A stretch of DNA of 64,000 nt from Ezakiella massiliensis (GCF_900120165.1 NZ_LT635475.1:372001-436000); one strand, 5' to 3'. Shown: positions 48,474 through 57,254, numbered from the stretch's first letter. Notes: a model not told the origin generated them from the sequence alone. Translations and numbers: made by a program.

Positions 48474-48500
48474 CAATAAAAAAACGCCCTAGGGCGTTTT
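48474..48500 (-). terminator. Terminator of the ferredoxin gene
   Basis: The perfect palindrome AAAACGCCCTAGGGCGTTTT (48481-48500) is followed on the minus strand by a run of T residues. The T-rich bases after it on the plus strand could make it bidirectional. Confidence 0.85.
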
Positions 48501-48524
48501 CTTTTTAACTGTTATGTAGTCCAA

Positions 48525-48695
48525 TTATTCAGCTTGTACACAAGCGCCTGTTGGACATACGTCTGCACAGTTTCCGCATCCGATGCATTCATCAGCATCA
48601 ATTGTGTAAATATCGCCTTCTGAAATACAACCTACAGGGCATTCTGATGAACATTGTCCGCAAGCGATACAATCATCTGTAATATGATAAGTCAT
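48525..48695 (-). CDS. 2[4Fe-4S] ferredoxin
   Basis: I found this 56-residue protein by translating the minus strand: it starts MTYHITDDCIACGQCSSECP and has a second cluster motif CIGCGNCADVCP. Each half has CxxCxxCxxxC plus a CP, the bacterial low-potential ferredoxin pattern; the first half has a longer CPVGCIS-type spacing. Such small soluble proteins carry electrons for pyruvate:ferredoxin oxidoreductase, hydrogenase and similar enzymes in anaerobes. The ribosome-binding site AAAGGAGGTAAC and a consensus promoter lie upstream and a terminator downstream, so it is monocistronic and probably well expressed. Confidence 0.96.
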   Translation of the reverse strand: MTYHITDDCIACGQCSSECPVGCISEGDIYTIDADECIGCGNCADVCPTGACVQAE

Positions 48696-48738
48696 AATGT
48701 TACCTCCTTTATTTTGTGAGCTCTTAGGCTCTATTTAT

Positions 48739-48766
48739 ATTATAACATAATTAATCTTTATGTCAA
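48739..48766 (-). promoter_or_regulatory. Promoter of the ferredoxin gene
   Basis: TTGACA (48766-48761), 16 bases, TATAAT (48744-48739), upstream of AAAGGAGG. Confidence 0.88.
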
Positions 48767-48967
48767 GTAAATAGCCATTTCTAGCAATTCGTCAAGGCTA
48801 ACTTTTAAAAAAACATTATCTAAATTCCCCCAGTATGCCAATATTTTAAAAGCATTTTTCTCATTTGTTCTTTATATTTTAATTAATCTAATAATTATTT
48901 AGTTAGTCGCCTCTTACACTTGATTAATTTTATAGTTTTTAATATAATCTTGACATGAGGTGATTTG
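48767..48967. other. Intergenic region without a visible gene
   Basis: About 200 AT-rich bases between the ferredoxin promoter and trmB. I see no coding region, tRNA or clear hairpin terminator. Only GAGGTGA (48957-48963), the trmB ribosome-binding site, stands out; no convincing trmB promoter was found. Confidence 0.5.
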
Positions 48968-49588
48968 ATGAGACTTAGAAAAAAATGGTCTGCTGTGCCC
49001 CGGCTTTTGGATTCGGGCAAGGCTCTTTTTTGGCCGGAGGAATACAAGGGCAAGTGGAAAGATTATTTTACCAATTACAATAAGATTCATTTGGATATTG
49101 GTTGTGGGAGCGGCGATTATTGCCTGCACATGGCTGAATTAAATCCAGATGTCAATTATATTTTGTGGGACCGTGAGGCTGGCGTTTTAGTTTATGCCTT
49201 GGACCAAATGGAGGATAAAAATATTGCAAACGCGGTTTTGATTCCCAGAGAGATTGATGGGATAGATCAGATTTTTGCAGAAAATGAAATTGATTCTATC
49301 ACTATTCACTTTCCTAACCCTTGGCCTAAGAATAGGCAAAATCACAGGCGACTTACCTATCCAAACAGATTAAAAAAGTATAAATATATTTTAAAAGATG
49401 CTGGGAATATTGACTTTAGGACTGACGATGATGAGTTATACACAGATACGCTTTTGTATGTAAAAAAAGTTGGTGGAAACATAATATCGCATAGCGATGA
49501 TGCTCCACCAACCAAAGTTATCAGTCATTATGAAAAGAGATTTAGAAGTCAAGGCGTTAAGATTAAGGCCATTAACTTTAAATTCTAA
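48968..49588 (+). CDS. trmB: tRNA (guanine-N7-)-methyltransferase
   Basis: TrmB methylates G46 of tRNAs using S-adenosylmethionine. The 206-residue protein has the SAM motif HLDIGCGSGDYCLHMAEL, the substrate motif ITIHFPNPWPKNRQNHRRL with the family PxPWPK pattern, and YILKDAGNIDFRTDDDELY. The protein starts at ATG 48968 after GAGGTGA; a TTG at 48965 is too close to that site. Length is close to the usual 210-220. It ends in a 4-base overlap with the convergent SDR gene. Confidence 0.93.
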   Translation: MRLRKKWSAVPRLLDSGKALFWPEEYKGKWKDYFTNYNKIHLDIGCGSGDYCLHMAELNPDVNYILWDREAGVLVYALDQMEDKNIANAVLIPREIDGIDQIFAENEIDSITIHFPNPWPKNRQNHRRLTYPNRLKKYKYILKDAGNIDFRTDDDELYTDTLLYVKKVGGNIISHSDDAPPTKVISHYEKRFRSQGVKIKAINFKF

Positions 49589-50301
49589 ATATATCCCCCA
49601 TCAACTTTTATATTTGCGCCGGTTATATAGCCGGCTTTTTTATTTATCAAAAACAAAACCAAGTCTGCAATGTCACTTGGCATACCAGCCCGCATAAGTG
49701 GGATTTGGCAAATAAATTCTTCCTTGTCCTCTGCAGTTAAATTGGAATTCATCTTGGTGTCAATAAAGCCAGGGCAAATTGTATTGACCCGGATATTTGA
49801 CGGACCCAGTTCCCTTGATAAGGCTTTTGAAAATGCAATTATCCCTGCCTTGGTGGCTGAGTATACGGACTCACAGCTGGCCCCATCAAGGCCCCACATG
49901 GACGATATATAAATTATATTTCCGGATTTTTCTCCGACCATTATATCTGCAACTTGTGAGCTGAGGGCAATAGGCGCTTTTAGATTTACATTTATAATTT
50001 TACTTATGTCTTCTATGCTAGTTTTATTTATCATTTGAATTTGGCTCAAGCCAGCACAAAAAATCGCTGAATCAAGTTTAAAATCTTTTATAAAATCTTT
50101 GGCCTCTTCGACATCCTCGTCAGAATTAAAGTCGCATTTGTATTTTTGTATTCTATTTTTGTATTCCAACTCAAGTTCGTCGATTCTGGTGGGATTTTTA
50201 TTGTACATGGCGAGGACATTAAAGTCAGTTTCCTTTAATATTTGCCTGGTGATTTCAATGCCTATATCGCCACTGGCTCCACTTATTAATACATACTTCA
50301 T
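49585..50301 (-). CDS. SDR family reductase, YmfI-like (possible EF-P 5-aminopentanone reductase)
   Basis: This 238-residue short-chain dehydrogenase has the NAD(P)-binding SGASGDIGIEITRQ (residues 6-19), the catalytic Ser/Tyr/Lys in IYISSMWGLDGASCESVYSATKAG, RVNTICPGFIDTKM, and a VDGGYI end. The SMWG..GASCE pattern resembles Bacillus YmfI, which reduces the 5-aminopentanone on elongation factor P. FabG-type 3-oxoacyl-ACP reductase is the main alternative. It overlaps the upstream amidotransferase gene by 4 bases. The substrate is a guess; the fold and activity class are secure. Confidence 0.85.
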   Translation of the reverse strand: MKYVLISGASGDIGIEITRQILKETDFNVLAMYNKNPTRIDELELEYKNRIQKYKCDFNSDEDVEEAKDFIKDFKLDSAIFCAGLSQIQMINKTSIEDISKIINVNLKAPIALSSQVADIMVGEKSGNIIYISSMWGLDGASCESVYSATKAGIIAFSKALSRELGPSNIRVNTICPGFIDTKMNSNLTAEDKEEFICQIPLMRAGMPSDIADLVLFLINKKAGYITGANIKVDGGYI

Positions 50302-50999
50302 GCTATTTCAACTAAGTCCTTAAAGATATTTAAAAATTTTTCCTCATGATCAATCATGGATTCAGGATGGAATTGCACACAGGAAATATATTGGTCGCCA
50401 GTGTATTCCATGGCTTCGATGACCCCGTCCCTGCTATGGGCAGTGGCTACAAATCCTTTACCCAGATTTTTGACGGCTTGGTGGTGGAATTGATTGACCA
50501 AAATTTCATCGCCCAAAATTTTATTTATCTTTGAATCTTTTTCTGTAAAAATTTTCAAGATTCCCCTGGACAAATCACGACCCATTGAGTGGCCAGAGGC
50601 CCCCTTGTATTCGGACTTTAAGTCCTGATACAAGTCTCCCCCTGCCAGGGCATTTATCATTTGCATGCCCCGACAAATCCCAAGCATTGGAATCTTTTTG
50701 GCAAAGGCTTTTTCATACAAATATTTTTCAAAGGCGTCTCTTTCAAAGGATACAAACTCGACTGATGGATGGAAGTCTGCTCCATATAAATTTGGATCAA
50801 TGTCTTCCCCACCAGTAAAGACTATTGCATCGGCGAGTTTTATATATTCATCAATCACAGCTTGGTCCTCTGTTGACTGAGTGATTATTGGAAGGCCTCC
50901 AGCACGCCTGATGGCCTCGGCATAATCGTTCCTAAGCCTGATGTACTTGCCGTGGTCATCGGCTATTACCATCCTAGAGGTCAATAGTATTTTCTTCAT
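50298..50999 (-). CDS. Class I glutamine amidotransferase-like gamma-Glu hydrolase (PuuD family, C26)
   Basis: PuuD-type enzymes hydrolyse gamma-glutamyl bonds, for example gamma-Glu-GABA. The 233-residue protein starts ILLTSRMVIADDHGKYIRLR and has VFTGGEDIDPNLYG, the nucleophile elbow GICRGMQMINALAGG (Cys) and CVQFHPES (His-Glu). All catalytic residues are present. It overlaps lgt by 26 bases and the SDR gene by 4, so the three are one transcript with no clear pathway link. The natural substrate cannot be told. Confidence 0.88.
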   Translation of the reverse strand: MKKILLTSRMVIADDHGKYIRLRNDYAEAIRRAGGLPIITQSTEDQAVIDEYIKLADAIVFTGGEDIDPNLYGADFHPSVEFVSFERDAFEKYLYEKAFAKKIPMLGICRGMQMINALAGGDLYQDLKSEYKGASGHSMGRDLSRGILKIFTEKDSKINKILGDEILVNQFHHQAVKNLGKGFVATAHSRDGVIEAMEYTGDQYISCVQFHPESMIDHEEKFLNIFKDLVEIA

Positions 51000-51768
51000 T
51001 TGATCTTTCCTTTCTTAGTAAAAAGAATATGCCAGCAACAAAAATCGGGAAGCTCAACCATTGTGAAGTTGAAAGCCCATTGTAGATCCCACGGATTTCA
51101 TCTCCGCGGAAAAATTCTAAAATAAATCTGCCAATGCTATACATTGTAAGATATAGGCCAAAGGTCCTACCCCTTTGTCTTTCTTTTTTATTATAGAGTA
51201 ATAAGGTAATTATAATTATAAAGTTTCCGGCTACTCCAAATAATTGGGTCGGTAAAAGTGGAATGCCGGCTGGGGCAAGTCCGCTTGGAGGAAATACTAC
51301 AGATATTGGTGACTCACAAGCCATCCCATAGCAGCAACCGGCCATGAAACATCCCACCCTACCAAACATTTGCAGGATTGGCATACCAATTGCAAAAATG
51401 TCGATAGTCTTTAATGGATCTAAGTGCTTATACCTTCTTAAAAACAAATACATACCGACCACTGCTCCGATTAGGCCACCTATAAATACCAAGCCTCCTT
51501 GGAAGGCTATTTGAAATCTTTCTTTAAAGGCAATTGTGGAATCAAAAAGTACATAAAAACTACTTGGATCAGTAATCCAATATAAAATTTTTGCAAAAAC
51601 TCCACCTGTTACAAGGGCGTATATAAGTGCCGAAAGACCCGTATCAAAATCCAGGTCCTTATAAATTCTTTGCTTGTACAAAAATAATATTACAAAACAT
51701 AAACCAATGGCTATTGATAATCCATAGCCAGGAATTTTAAAACCAAAAACATCAATAAATAATTTCAT
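50974..51768 (-). CDS. lgt: Prolipoprotein diacylglyceryl transferase
   Basis: Lgt transfers diacylglyceryl from phosphatidylglycerol to the lipobox cysteine of prolipoproteins. The 264-residue membrane protein has about seven hydrophobic segments, QGGLVFIGGLIGAVVGM, the signature MFGRVGCFMAGCCYGMACES (GRxGC form common in clostridia instead of GRxGNFxN), and IGRFILEFFRGDEI near the end. It is expected to act on proteins such as that encoded at 33122. It follows the DUF4190 gene by 8 bases. The protein ends ENTIDL. Confidence 0.92.
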   Translation of the reverse strand: MKLFIDVFGFKIPGYGLSIAIGLCFVILFLYKQRIYKDLDFDTGLSALIYALVTGGVFAKILYWITDPSSFYVLFDSTIAFKERFQIAFQGGLVFIGGLIGAVVGMYLFLRRYKHLDPLKTIDIFAIGMPILQMFGRVGCFMAGCCYGMACESPISVVFPPSGLAPAGIPLLPTQLFGVAGNFIIIITLLLYNKKERQRGRTFGLYLTMYSIGRFILEFFRGDEIRGIYNGLSTSQWLSFPIFVAGIFFLLRKERSNEENTIDL

Positions 51769-51776
51769 TCTACCAC

Positions 51777-52100
51777 CTACTTAATATTTCTAATAGTACA
51801 TGCTGCGCATGATATGCAAGATACAAATAATAAAAATCCAATTAAGGTCCCCACGCCACCAGCGATTAATGCAATCCTTGCTAGTCTGCTTCTTTTATTA
51901 TATCTTAGAGCCCTTAACGAAACTGACACCCCTAATATACCAAATAAGATAGCTGTTGGTCCGCTTAATTTTGTTACTACATAAAAAAGTGATAAACACG
52001 ATAAGATTAATGACACAAAGGCAAGGTCATTCCTAGGATTGCCTATCATATCTTCGTCAATAATTTCTTTATCGTCTCCATAATATTCATAATCTGACAT
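51777..52100 (-). CDS. Small DUF4190-like membrane protein
   Basis: The 107-residue product begins with an acidic stretch (MSDYEYYGDDKEIIDEDM) followed by two hydrophobic segments (FVSLILSCLSLFYVVT and RIALIAGGVGTLIGFLLFVSC), with LFGILGVSVSLRALRYNKRSRLARI between them. This arrangement matches DUF4190 proteins, whose function is unknown. The tail has CISCAACTI. It lies 1 base after cutC and 8 before lgt. Confidence 0.75.
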   Translation of the reverse strand: MSDYEYYGDDKEIIDEDMIGNPRNDLAFVSLILSCLSLFYVVTKLSGPTAILFGILGVSVSLRALRYNKRSRLARIALIAGGVGTLIGFLLFVSCISCAACTIRNIK

Positions 52101-52101
52101 T

Positions 52102-52821
52102 TCATTCTCCTTTCAACTTATTAATTATATCTTTTAAATAATCGTAATCTGCAAGAGTATAAATTTCATCGGTCGGATCATTGGCTTTGCCAAAATAAAT
52201 TCCGCTCTTGCTGGTAGATGGATCAGTAAATTCTTTGCTCGATGATATATGCACGTATTCAAGGCCGAGCTCTTTGATTAAGTCAACTGTGTTGTATCTA
52301 ACGCCACCAGAAATTATCTCAGGCACATCTATGGTTAAAAGTTCTCTTATGATATCTTTACCCTCAATTAAAGAATTTCCACCTTTTGTTAAAATTCTTG
52401 TTATTCCAATTCCCTTTAAAGTTTTTGCTGCCGTAACTTTATCTTTGACAACTTCAAAGGCACGGTGAAAAACAACTTCCATATCCCCAGCTGCTTTTAC
52501 TAAATCTGCTGTAAAATTATAATCAATAGACCCATCAAAATTTAAGGCTCCAAATACAACTCCTTGGACGCCCATTTCTTTAAAGGCCTTAACATCGTTT
52601 AACATAACTTCTCTATCGTATTTTGAATAACAAAAGCCAGCCACTCTTGGCCTGACCATAGCCATTGTTTTTATATTTCTATCGACTAGGGCCCTCGCCA
52701 GTCCATAGGACGGCGTAAGCCCGCCTACGCTTGTGAGGCTTACAAGTTCTACTTGGTCTGCTCCTGCATCTATGGCAGTGATTGCAGACTCCAATGAATC
52801 CACGCAAACTTCTATCTTCAT
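52102..52821 (-). CDS. cutC: CutC family protein
   Basis: CutC proteins are TIM-barrel proteins linked historically to copper tolerance, though the role is disputed. The 239-residue protein starts KIEVCVDSLESAITAIDAGA, followed by QVELVSLTSVGGLTPSYG, MVRPRVAGFCYSKYD, VVFHRAFEVVKD and RILTKGGNS. All are family landmarks and the length is normal. It heads the cutC-DUF4190-lgt-C26-SDR run and is divergent from the hydrolase at 52905. Confidence 0.9.
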   Translation of the reverse strand: MKIEVCVDSLESAITAIDAGADQVELVSLTSVGGLTPSYGLARALVDRNIKTMAMVRPRVAGFCYSKYDREVMLNDVKAFKEMGVQGVVFGALNFDGSIDYNFTADLVKAAGDMEVVFHRAFEVVKDKVTAAKTLKGIGITRILTKGGNSLIEGKDIIRELLTIDVPEIISGGVRYNTVDLIKELGLEYVHISSSKEFTDPSTSKSGIYFGKANDPTDEIYTLADYDYLKDIINKLKGE

Positions 52822-52837
52822 CTAATCACATCCTTCT

Positions 52838-52866
52838 TTGACTGTTAATCTAATTTATATTATAAT
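52838..52866 (+). promoter_or_regulatory. Promoter of the hydrolase-PAP2-AGCS run
   Basis: TTGACT (52838-52843), 17 bases, TATAAT (52861-52866), upstream of GAAAGAAAGGTATAAA and the ATG at 52905. Confidence 0.82.
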
Positions 52867-52904
52867 ATACATAGCAAATAAAATAAAGGAAAGAAAGGTA
52901 TAAA

Positions 52905-53831
52905 ATGAAAAATCTTTTTATTGATGCCAATGACGGCCACAAAATTCCAATTTATATTAAAGAAGCTGCAAATGAAAAAGCTGTGCTTCAATTGGTTCAC
53001 GACTCAATTGATAATTCGAGTCGTTATTTTGACATTCAAGAAGAGCTTTCGGGTTATGGAATAACAACTGTAAATTCTGATACTAGAGGCCACAACAAAT
53101 CCGTTTCTAGCCCTGATGAGCTCTTGTATTTTGGAGACCACAATGGATGGAACAACTGTACTGATGATATCCACGTTGTAAACGAATACATGAAAACTAT
53201 CAGCGACAAGCCTAGATTTGTTTTGGGCATGGGGATTGGATCTATGCTAGTCAGAACTTTTTTGTTTAAGTACGGCGAAGATATTGACGGAGCGATTTTA
53301 ATTGGCAGCCTACCATACGTAAGCAATCTTAAAATGCAATATTTAGAAAAAATTGTGAATTTTTATCTGGGAAAATATGGCTCTCATTATAGGTCTGAAA
53401 AATTATATAACAGGGTCCTCAAGTCATTAAATAAAAAATTCAAGGACACTTCTGGTTACTCTTATATTTCTAGCGACCTTCAAGAGCAGGATAACTTTAG
53501 GAAAAATCCTTTAAATCTTGGCGTCCCAACCATATCTTTGTACAAGGATATTTTAAATGGAATTCGTCTGATGCAAAATGACACTTCTATTCACTATGTG
53601 CCTGATGATCTGAGGATTCTATTTATGGCTGGATCTGATGACGCTTTTTGTGGCAGCATCTCAAAGCAAAAATCTCTGGTTAGCTTCTACGCATCTAAGG
53701 GAAAGAATGCAAGCCTGGCAATTTTTGACAAGGCCAGACATGACATCCTTCACGACTATTCAAGAGACCAAGCAATAAAAACTATTCTTGATTTTATAGA
53801 GGGTTCAAATGCCTTTTGCCCAGTCGATTAA
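52905..53831 (+). CDS. Alpha/beta-hydrolase-fold protein lacking the serine nucleophile
   Basis: The 308-residue protein looks like the monoacylglycerol lipase/lysophospholipase group: LQLVHDSIDNSSRYFDIQEEL, GITTVNSDTRGHNKS, FVLGMGIGSMLVRTFLFKYG, LFMAGSDDAFCG and KARHDILHD. The nucleophile elbow, normally GHSMGS, reads GMGIGS with codon GGG where Ser (or Cys/Asp) is expected. The oxyanion-hole HG is HD. The Asp and His of the triad remain. The protein may therefore be a non-catalytic homologue or use another mechanism. It has no signal peptide. It overlaps the PAP2 gene by 23 bases. Confidence 0.8.
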   Translation: MKNLFIDANDGHKIPIYIKEAANEKAVLQLVHDSIDNSSRYFDIQEELSGYGITTVNSDTRGHNKSVSSPDELLYFGDHNGWNNCTDDIHVVNEYMKTISDKPRFVLGMGIGSMLVRTFLFKYGEDIDGAILIGSLPYVSNLKMQYLEKIVNFYLGKYGSHYRSEKLYNRVLKSLNKKFKDTSGYSYISSDLQEQDNFRKNPLNLGVPTISLYKDILNGIRLMQNDTSIHYVPDDLRILFMAGSDDAFCGSISKQKSLVSFYASKGKNASLAIFDKARHDILHDYSRDQAIKTILDFIEGSNAFCPVD

Positions 53832-54444
53832 GGATAAAGAAAATTTTCCCTATGTAAAAAGATTTTATTTGTTTTTTATACTTTTATCTGCATCAACAAC
53901 TTATGTTGCGACAAATGTTTTGACCCCTAATGCAATTGATCCAAAGCTTTTTTTGGATGATATGATTCCCCTGATTCCATTTACCGTTATTATTTATCAT
54001 CTTTGGTATCCGGGCATCATTTATTTGATTTATAAGCTTAGATTTAACAAAGATCTCGACAATATGCTTAGGGACCTGGCCCTTGCAATGAGCATTTGTA
54101 TTTTTATCTACAAGCTCTTGCCATTTTGTGTAAGTGTTAGACCCGAAACCCTGGGGGATGGTTTTTTTAATTGGGCATTAGAGTTAACCTATATGATGGA
54201 TGCTCCCTCATCCTCAATGCCCTCATCACATGTGCTTTTATCCTGCATCTGCTATCACTATGCAATCAAGAACGATGAAAAATATTTAGCTTTTTATAAC
54301 ACGCTAATACCTATTGTAACCCTAACTACAAAGCAGCATGTCATTGCAGATGTCTTTGTTGCAATTATTTTTGGATATTTTATTTTATTTAGATTTAAGA
54401 AAGATACAAAAGGAGGATTTGATGGAATTTATTATTCAAGTTAA
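53809..54444 (+). CDS. PAP2-family membrane phosphatase
   Basis: PAP2 proteins remove phosphate from lipid phosphates such as undecaprenyl diphosphate or phosphatidic acid. The 211-residue product has about six hydrophobic segments and a recognisable set of catalytic blocks: VSVRPETLG (motif C1, short), APSSSMPSSHVLLS (PSxH) and TTKQHVIADVF (His-x3-Asp). The motif 3 Arg (SRxxxxxHxxxD) reads Lys in TTKQH. It starts at ATG 53809 with GAGG nearby, inside the end of the hydrolase gene, and overlaps the first AGCS start. Confidence 0.75.
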   Translation: MPFAQSIKDKENFPYVKRFYLFFILLSASTTYVATNVLTPNAIDPKLFLDDMIPLIPFTVIIYHLWYPGIIYLIYKLRFNKDLDNMLRDLALAMSICIFIYKLLPFCVSVRPETLGDGFFNWALELTYMMDAPSSSMPSSHVLLSCICYHYAIKNDEKYLAFYNTLIPIVTLTTKQHVIADVFVAIIFGYFILFRFKKDTKGGFDGIYYSS

Positions 54445-55780
54445 AGACTTCCTTTGGGATTATGTAATTATATTTTTATTAGTATTTACTGGAATATTTT
54501 TTAGCGTCCGCTTAAAATTTCCGCAAATTACTAAGCTCTCATTGGCAGTTAAAGAAACTTTAGGAAATTTATTTAAAAAAGATGACAGCCCTAAAGAAGA
54601 AGGCGAAGTTAGCTCTTTCCAAGCCTTATCCACAGCTGTTGCCTCTCAACTTGGGACAGGTTCTGTTGGAGGAGTTGCGTCGGCAATTATGACTGGTGGA
54701 CCAGGCGCAGTCTTTTGGATGTGGATATCAGGACTCCTAGGTATGAGCACCATCTTTGCAGAAGCGATTCTCGCCCAAGTTTTTAGGCAAGAAAAAGATG
54801 GCGAAATTTATGGTGGGCCTGCCTACTATATCAGCCAAGGCGTAAAAAATAAAAAGATTGCAAAAGTCTTATCAGTTTTATTTGCAATATTTTTAATACT
54901 TGCCCTTGGTTTTGCAGGCAATATGGTCCAGTCCAATTCAATTGCCCTTTCTATGAACGAAGCCTTTGGCATAAATCCAGCTTATACTGGGATTTTCTTA
55001 GCAGTTTTGGTCAGTATGATCGTTATGGGTGGTGTGCAAAGGATTTCTAAAATTGCCGAACTCATAGTGCCAGTAATGGCCGGTATTTTTATTTTATCTG
55101 GCTTAATAATCTTATTTATGTTTAGACAAAATATTTTACCTGTCTTTAAGGCTATTTTTCAAAGTGCTTTCTCCACATCAGCTGTATTCGGTGGCGCCGT
55201 TGGAATTAGTATTCAAACAGCAATAAAAATGGGCTTATCACGTGGTTTATTTGCCAACGAAGCAGGTATGGGTTCAACTCCACACGCTCACGCAGTTGCA
55301 AATGTTGACAAGCCAGCTGACCAAGGACTTTCAGCAATTTTTGGTGTCCTTATAGGAGTTGTCATTTGTACAGTTACAGCTTTTATTATTTTACTAACAG
55401 ACGCTCATATATTTTCTCACGCAAACGGCCTAGATTCAGTTGCAGTTACCCAAAAGGGTTTTGAAATTGCCTTTGGTAAAGCCGGCACGATATTCCTTGC
55501 AACAAGCTTGTTTTTCTTTGCCTTTTCTACAATTGTAGGCTGGTATTATTTTGGAGAATCAAATATTGTATACTTATTTGGTAGCAAGGCTGTTTTAATT
55601 TACAGGCTCCTAGTAATAATCGCTGTAATAGTTGGCACTGTTGTTTCAGTTGACTTTGTATGGATTCTGTCAGATACCTTTAATGCTCTGATGGTCATAC
55701 CAAATATCATCGGACTCTTGCTGTTGTCAAAAATTGTTGTTAAAGAAGCCGCTCGCTTGAATGAGCCCATGCTAAAATAG
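54422..55780 (+). CDS. Alanine/glycine:cation symporter (AGCS), copy 1
   Basis: AGCS carriers import alanine or glycine with Na+ or H+. The 452-residue membrane protein starts at MEFIIQVKDFLWDYV after AAAGGAGGATTTG; an in-frame ATG at 54338 is inside the PAP2 gene. Seen: STAVASQLGTGSVGGVASAI, GGPGAVFWMWISG, GGPAYYI, FAGNMVQSNSIA, and NEAGMGSTPHAHAVANV with FSTIVGWYYFGE. About eleven membrane segments fit. The GTGNI motif usual in this family reads GTGSV here and GTGNI in copy 2. Its neighbour is a paralogue 8 bases downstream. Confidence 0.92.
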   Translation: MEFIIQVKDFLWDYVIIFLLVFTGIFFSVRLKFPQITKLSLAVKETLGNLFKKDDSPKEEGEVSSFQALSTAVASQLGTGSVGGVASAIMTGGPGAVFWMWISGLLGMSTIFAEAILAQVFRQEKDGEIYGGPAYYISQGVKNKKIAKVLSVLFAIFLILALGFAGNMVQSNSIALSMNEAFGINPAYTGIFLAVLVSMIVMGGVQRISKIAELIVPVMAGIFILSGLIILFMFRQNILPVFKAIFQSAFSTSAVFGGAVGISIQTAIKMGLSRGLFANEAGMGSTPHAHAVANVDKPADQGLSAIFGVLIGVVICTVTAFIILLTDAHIFSHANGLDSVAVTQKGFEIAFGKAGTIFLATSLFFFAFSTIVGWYYFGESNIVYLFGSKAVLIYRLLVIIAVIVGTVVSVDFVWILSDTFNALMVIPNIIGLLLLSKIVVKEAARLNEPMLK

Positions 55781-55788
55781 GAGGAATT

Positions 55789-57132
55789 ATGAATACAATT
55801 ATAGGAATTAAGGATTTTTTATGGGATTATCTCCTAGTATTTTTACTTGTATTTTCTGGTCTGTATTTAACAATCAGACTTGGATTTTTACAATTTTCAA
55901 AAATTGGACGCGCATTTAAGGAGTTAAAAAATTCCAAAGCATACACTGAGACTCCTGGCCTAGTAAGTCCTAGAGAAGCCCTCTATACTTCACTCGCCGC
56001 CCAAATTGGCACGGGAAATATTGCTGGCGTTGCCGCAGCAATTATGCTTGGCGGACCTGGCGCAGTATTTTGGATGTGGGTATCAGGATTTTTAGGAATG
56101 GCAATTATGTATTCAGAAACTGTGCTCTCTGTTCTATATAGGGAAAAGAAAGATGATGAATACTTTGGTGGCCCTGCTTATTATCTATCAAGGGGAATTA
56201 AAAATAAAAAGTTAGGAAAAATCCTTGCAACTTCATTTGCAGTTTTCATTGTAATCGCCCTACCCTTTACTGGCAATATGGTTCAATCCAATTCAGTGGC
56301 CAGCGTTGTAAATAGTTCTTTTAATATCGCCCCTGTCTACACGGGTGCCTTTATAGCGATTTTGTTGTCATTCATAATTATCGGCGGTGCAAATAGGATT
56401 GCAAAAATTGCAGCAAAGGTTGTACCCTTTATGATTGCGATGTTTGTAATTCACGGTGCAGTCATTCTATTGAAATTTTCTGATAATATTGGAGAGGTTT
56501 TCTCAAGCATTTTTAAAAATGCCTTTACATTAAATGCTGCCATTGGTGGTACAGTAGGCTTTACCTTAAAGCAAGCGATTAAGCACGGACTTGCACGCGG
56601 ACTCTTTTCCAATGAAGCAGGTATGGGTTCAACTCCCCACGCAAACGCAATTGCAGATGTCGATCAAGCTTCAAAACAAGGTTTGATTTCAATGATCACA
56701 GTTTTGATTGACACATTCTTGGTATGCACAATATCCGCTCTAATAATCCTTGTAACCAAAGCCAATGAAATGCCAGCTGACAACTATGCCGGAGTTTTGC
56801 AAAACGGTTTTGATATTGCCCTTGGCGGATCAGGATCAGTCTTCTATGCCATATCAGTATTCTTCTTTGCCTTCTCGACAATACTTGGCTGGTATTATTA
56901 TGGAGAGTCAAATGTTATGTATCTCTTTGGCAAAGACGCCATTAACTACTACAAGATTTTTGCAATTATTGCTGTCGTTGGCGGAACCATTGTCCAAGTT
57001 GAATCAATTTACAATATCAGCGACCTTTTAAATGGCTTTATGGTAATACCAAATATAATCGGTATCCTAATTCTGACAAACGAAGTTGTAAAGAATAAAA
57101 AAGAATACACAAATTTAATTAGGCACAAATAA
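55789..57132 (+). CDS. Alanine/glycine:cation symporter (AGCS), copy 2
   Basis: The 447-residue paralogue shows SLAAQIGTGNIAGVAAAI, GGPGAVFWMWVSGFLGM, GGPAYYLSRGIK, FTGNMVQSNSVASVV, and SNEAGMGSTPHANAIADV with FSTILGWYYYGE. The two copies share most blocks but differ across much of their length, so the duplication is old. GTGNI is the standard form of the motif. The gene begins after TAGGAGGAATT, 8 bases after copy 1, and ends the run; a terminator follows. Confidence 0.93.
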   Translation: MNTIIGIKDFLWDYLLVFLLVFSGLYLTIRLGFLQFSKIGRAFKELKNSKAYTETPGLVSPREALYTSLAAQIGTGNIAGVAAAIMLGGPGAVFWMWVSGFLGMAIMYSETVLSVLYREKKDDEYFGGPAYYLSRGIKNKKLGKILATSFAVFIVIALPFTGNMVQSNSVASVVNSSFNIAPVYTGAFIAILLSFIIIGGANRIAKIAAKVVPFMIAMFVIHGAVILLKFSDNIGEVFSSIFKNAFTLNAAIGGTVGFTLKQAIKHGLARGLFSNEAGMGSTPHANAIADVDQASKQGLISMITVLIDTFLVCTISALIILVTKANEMPADNYAGVLQNGFDIALGGSGSVFYAISVFFFAFSTILGWYYYGESNVMYLFGKDAINYYKIFAIIAVVGGTIVQVESIYNISDLLNGFMVIPNIIGILILTNEVVKNKKEYTNLIRHK

Positions 57133-57150
57133 AAATTAAATTTAAAATAT

Positions 57151-57189
57151 AAACTGGGCAGAATAAATTTTCTAGCCCAGTTTTTTATT
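57151..57189 (+). terminator. Terminator of the AGCS genes
   Basis: AAACTGGGC (57151-57159) pairs with GCCCAGTTT (57175-57183), followed by TTTTATTTT. Confidence 0.9.
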
Positions 57190-57218
57190 TTCAAAAATAT
57201 AAAATTAATCAATAGCAA

Positions 57219-57254
57219 AAAAATATCTTGGTAAATGCATACCAAGATATTTTT
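57219..57254. terminator. Hairpin terminator, mainly for the AhpD-ended operon
   Basis: AAAAATATCTTGGTA (57219-57233) and TACCAAGATATTTTT (57240-57254) form a perfect 15-bp stem with loop AATGCA. It lies 18 bases after the minus-strand AhpD-like gene. Confidence 0.88.
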
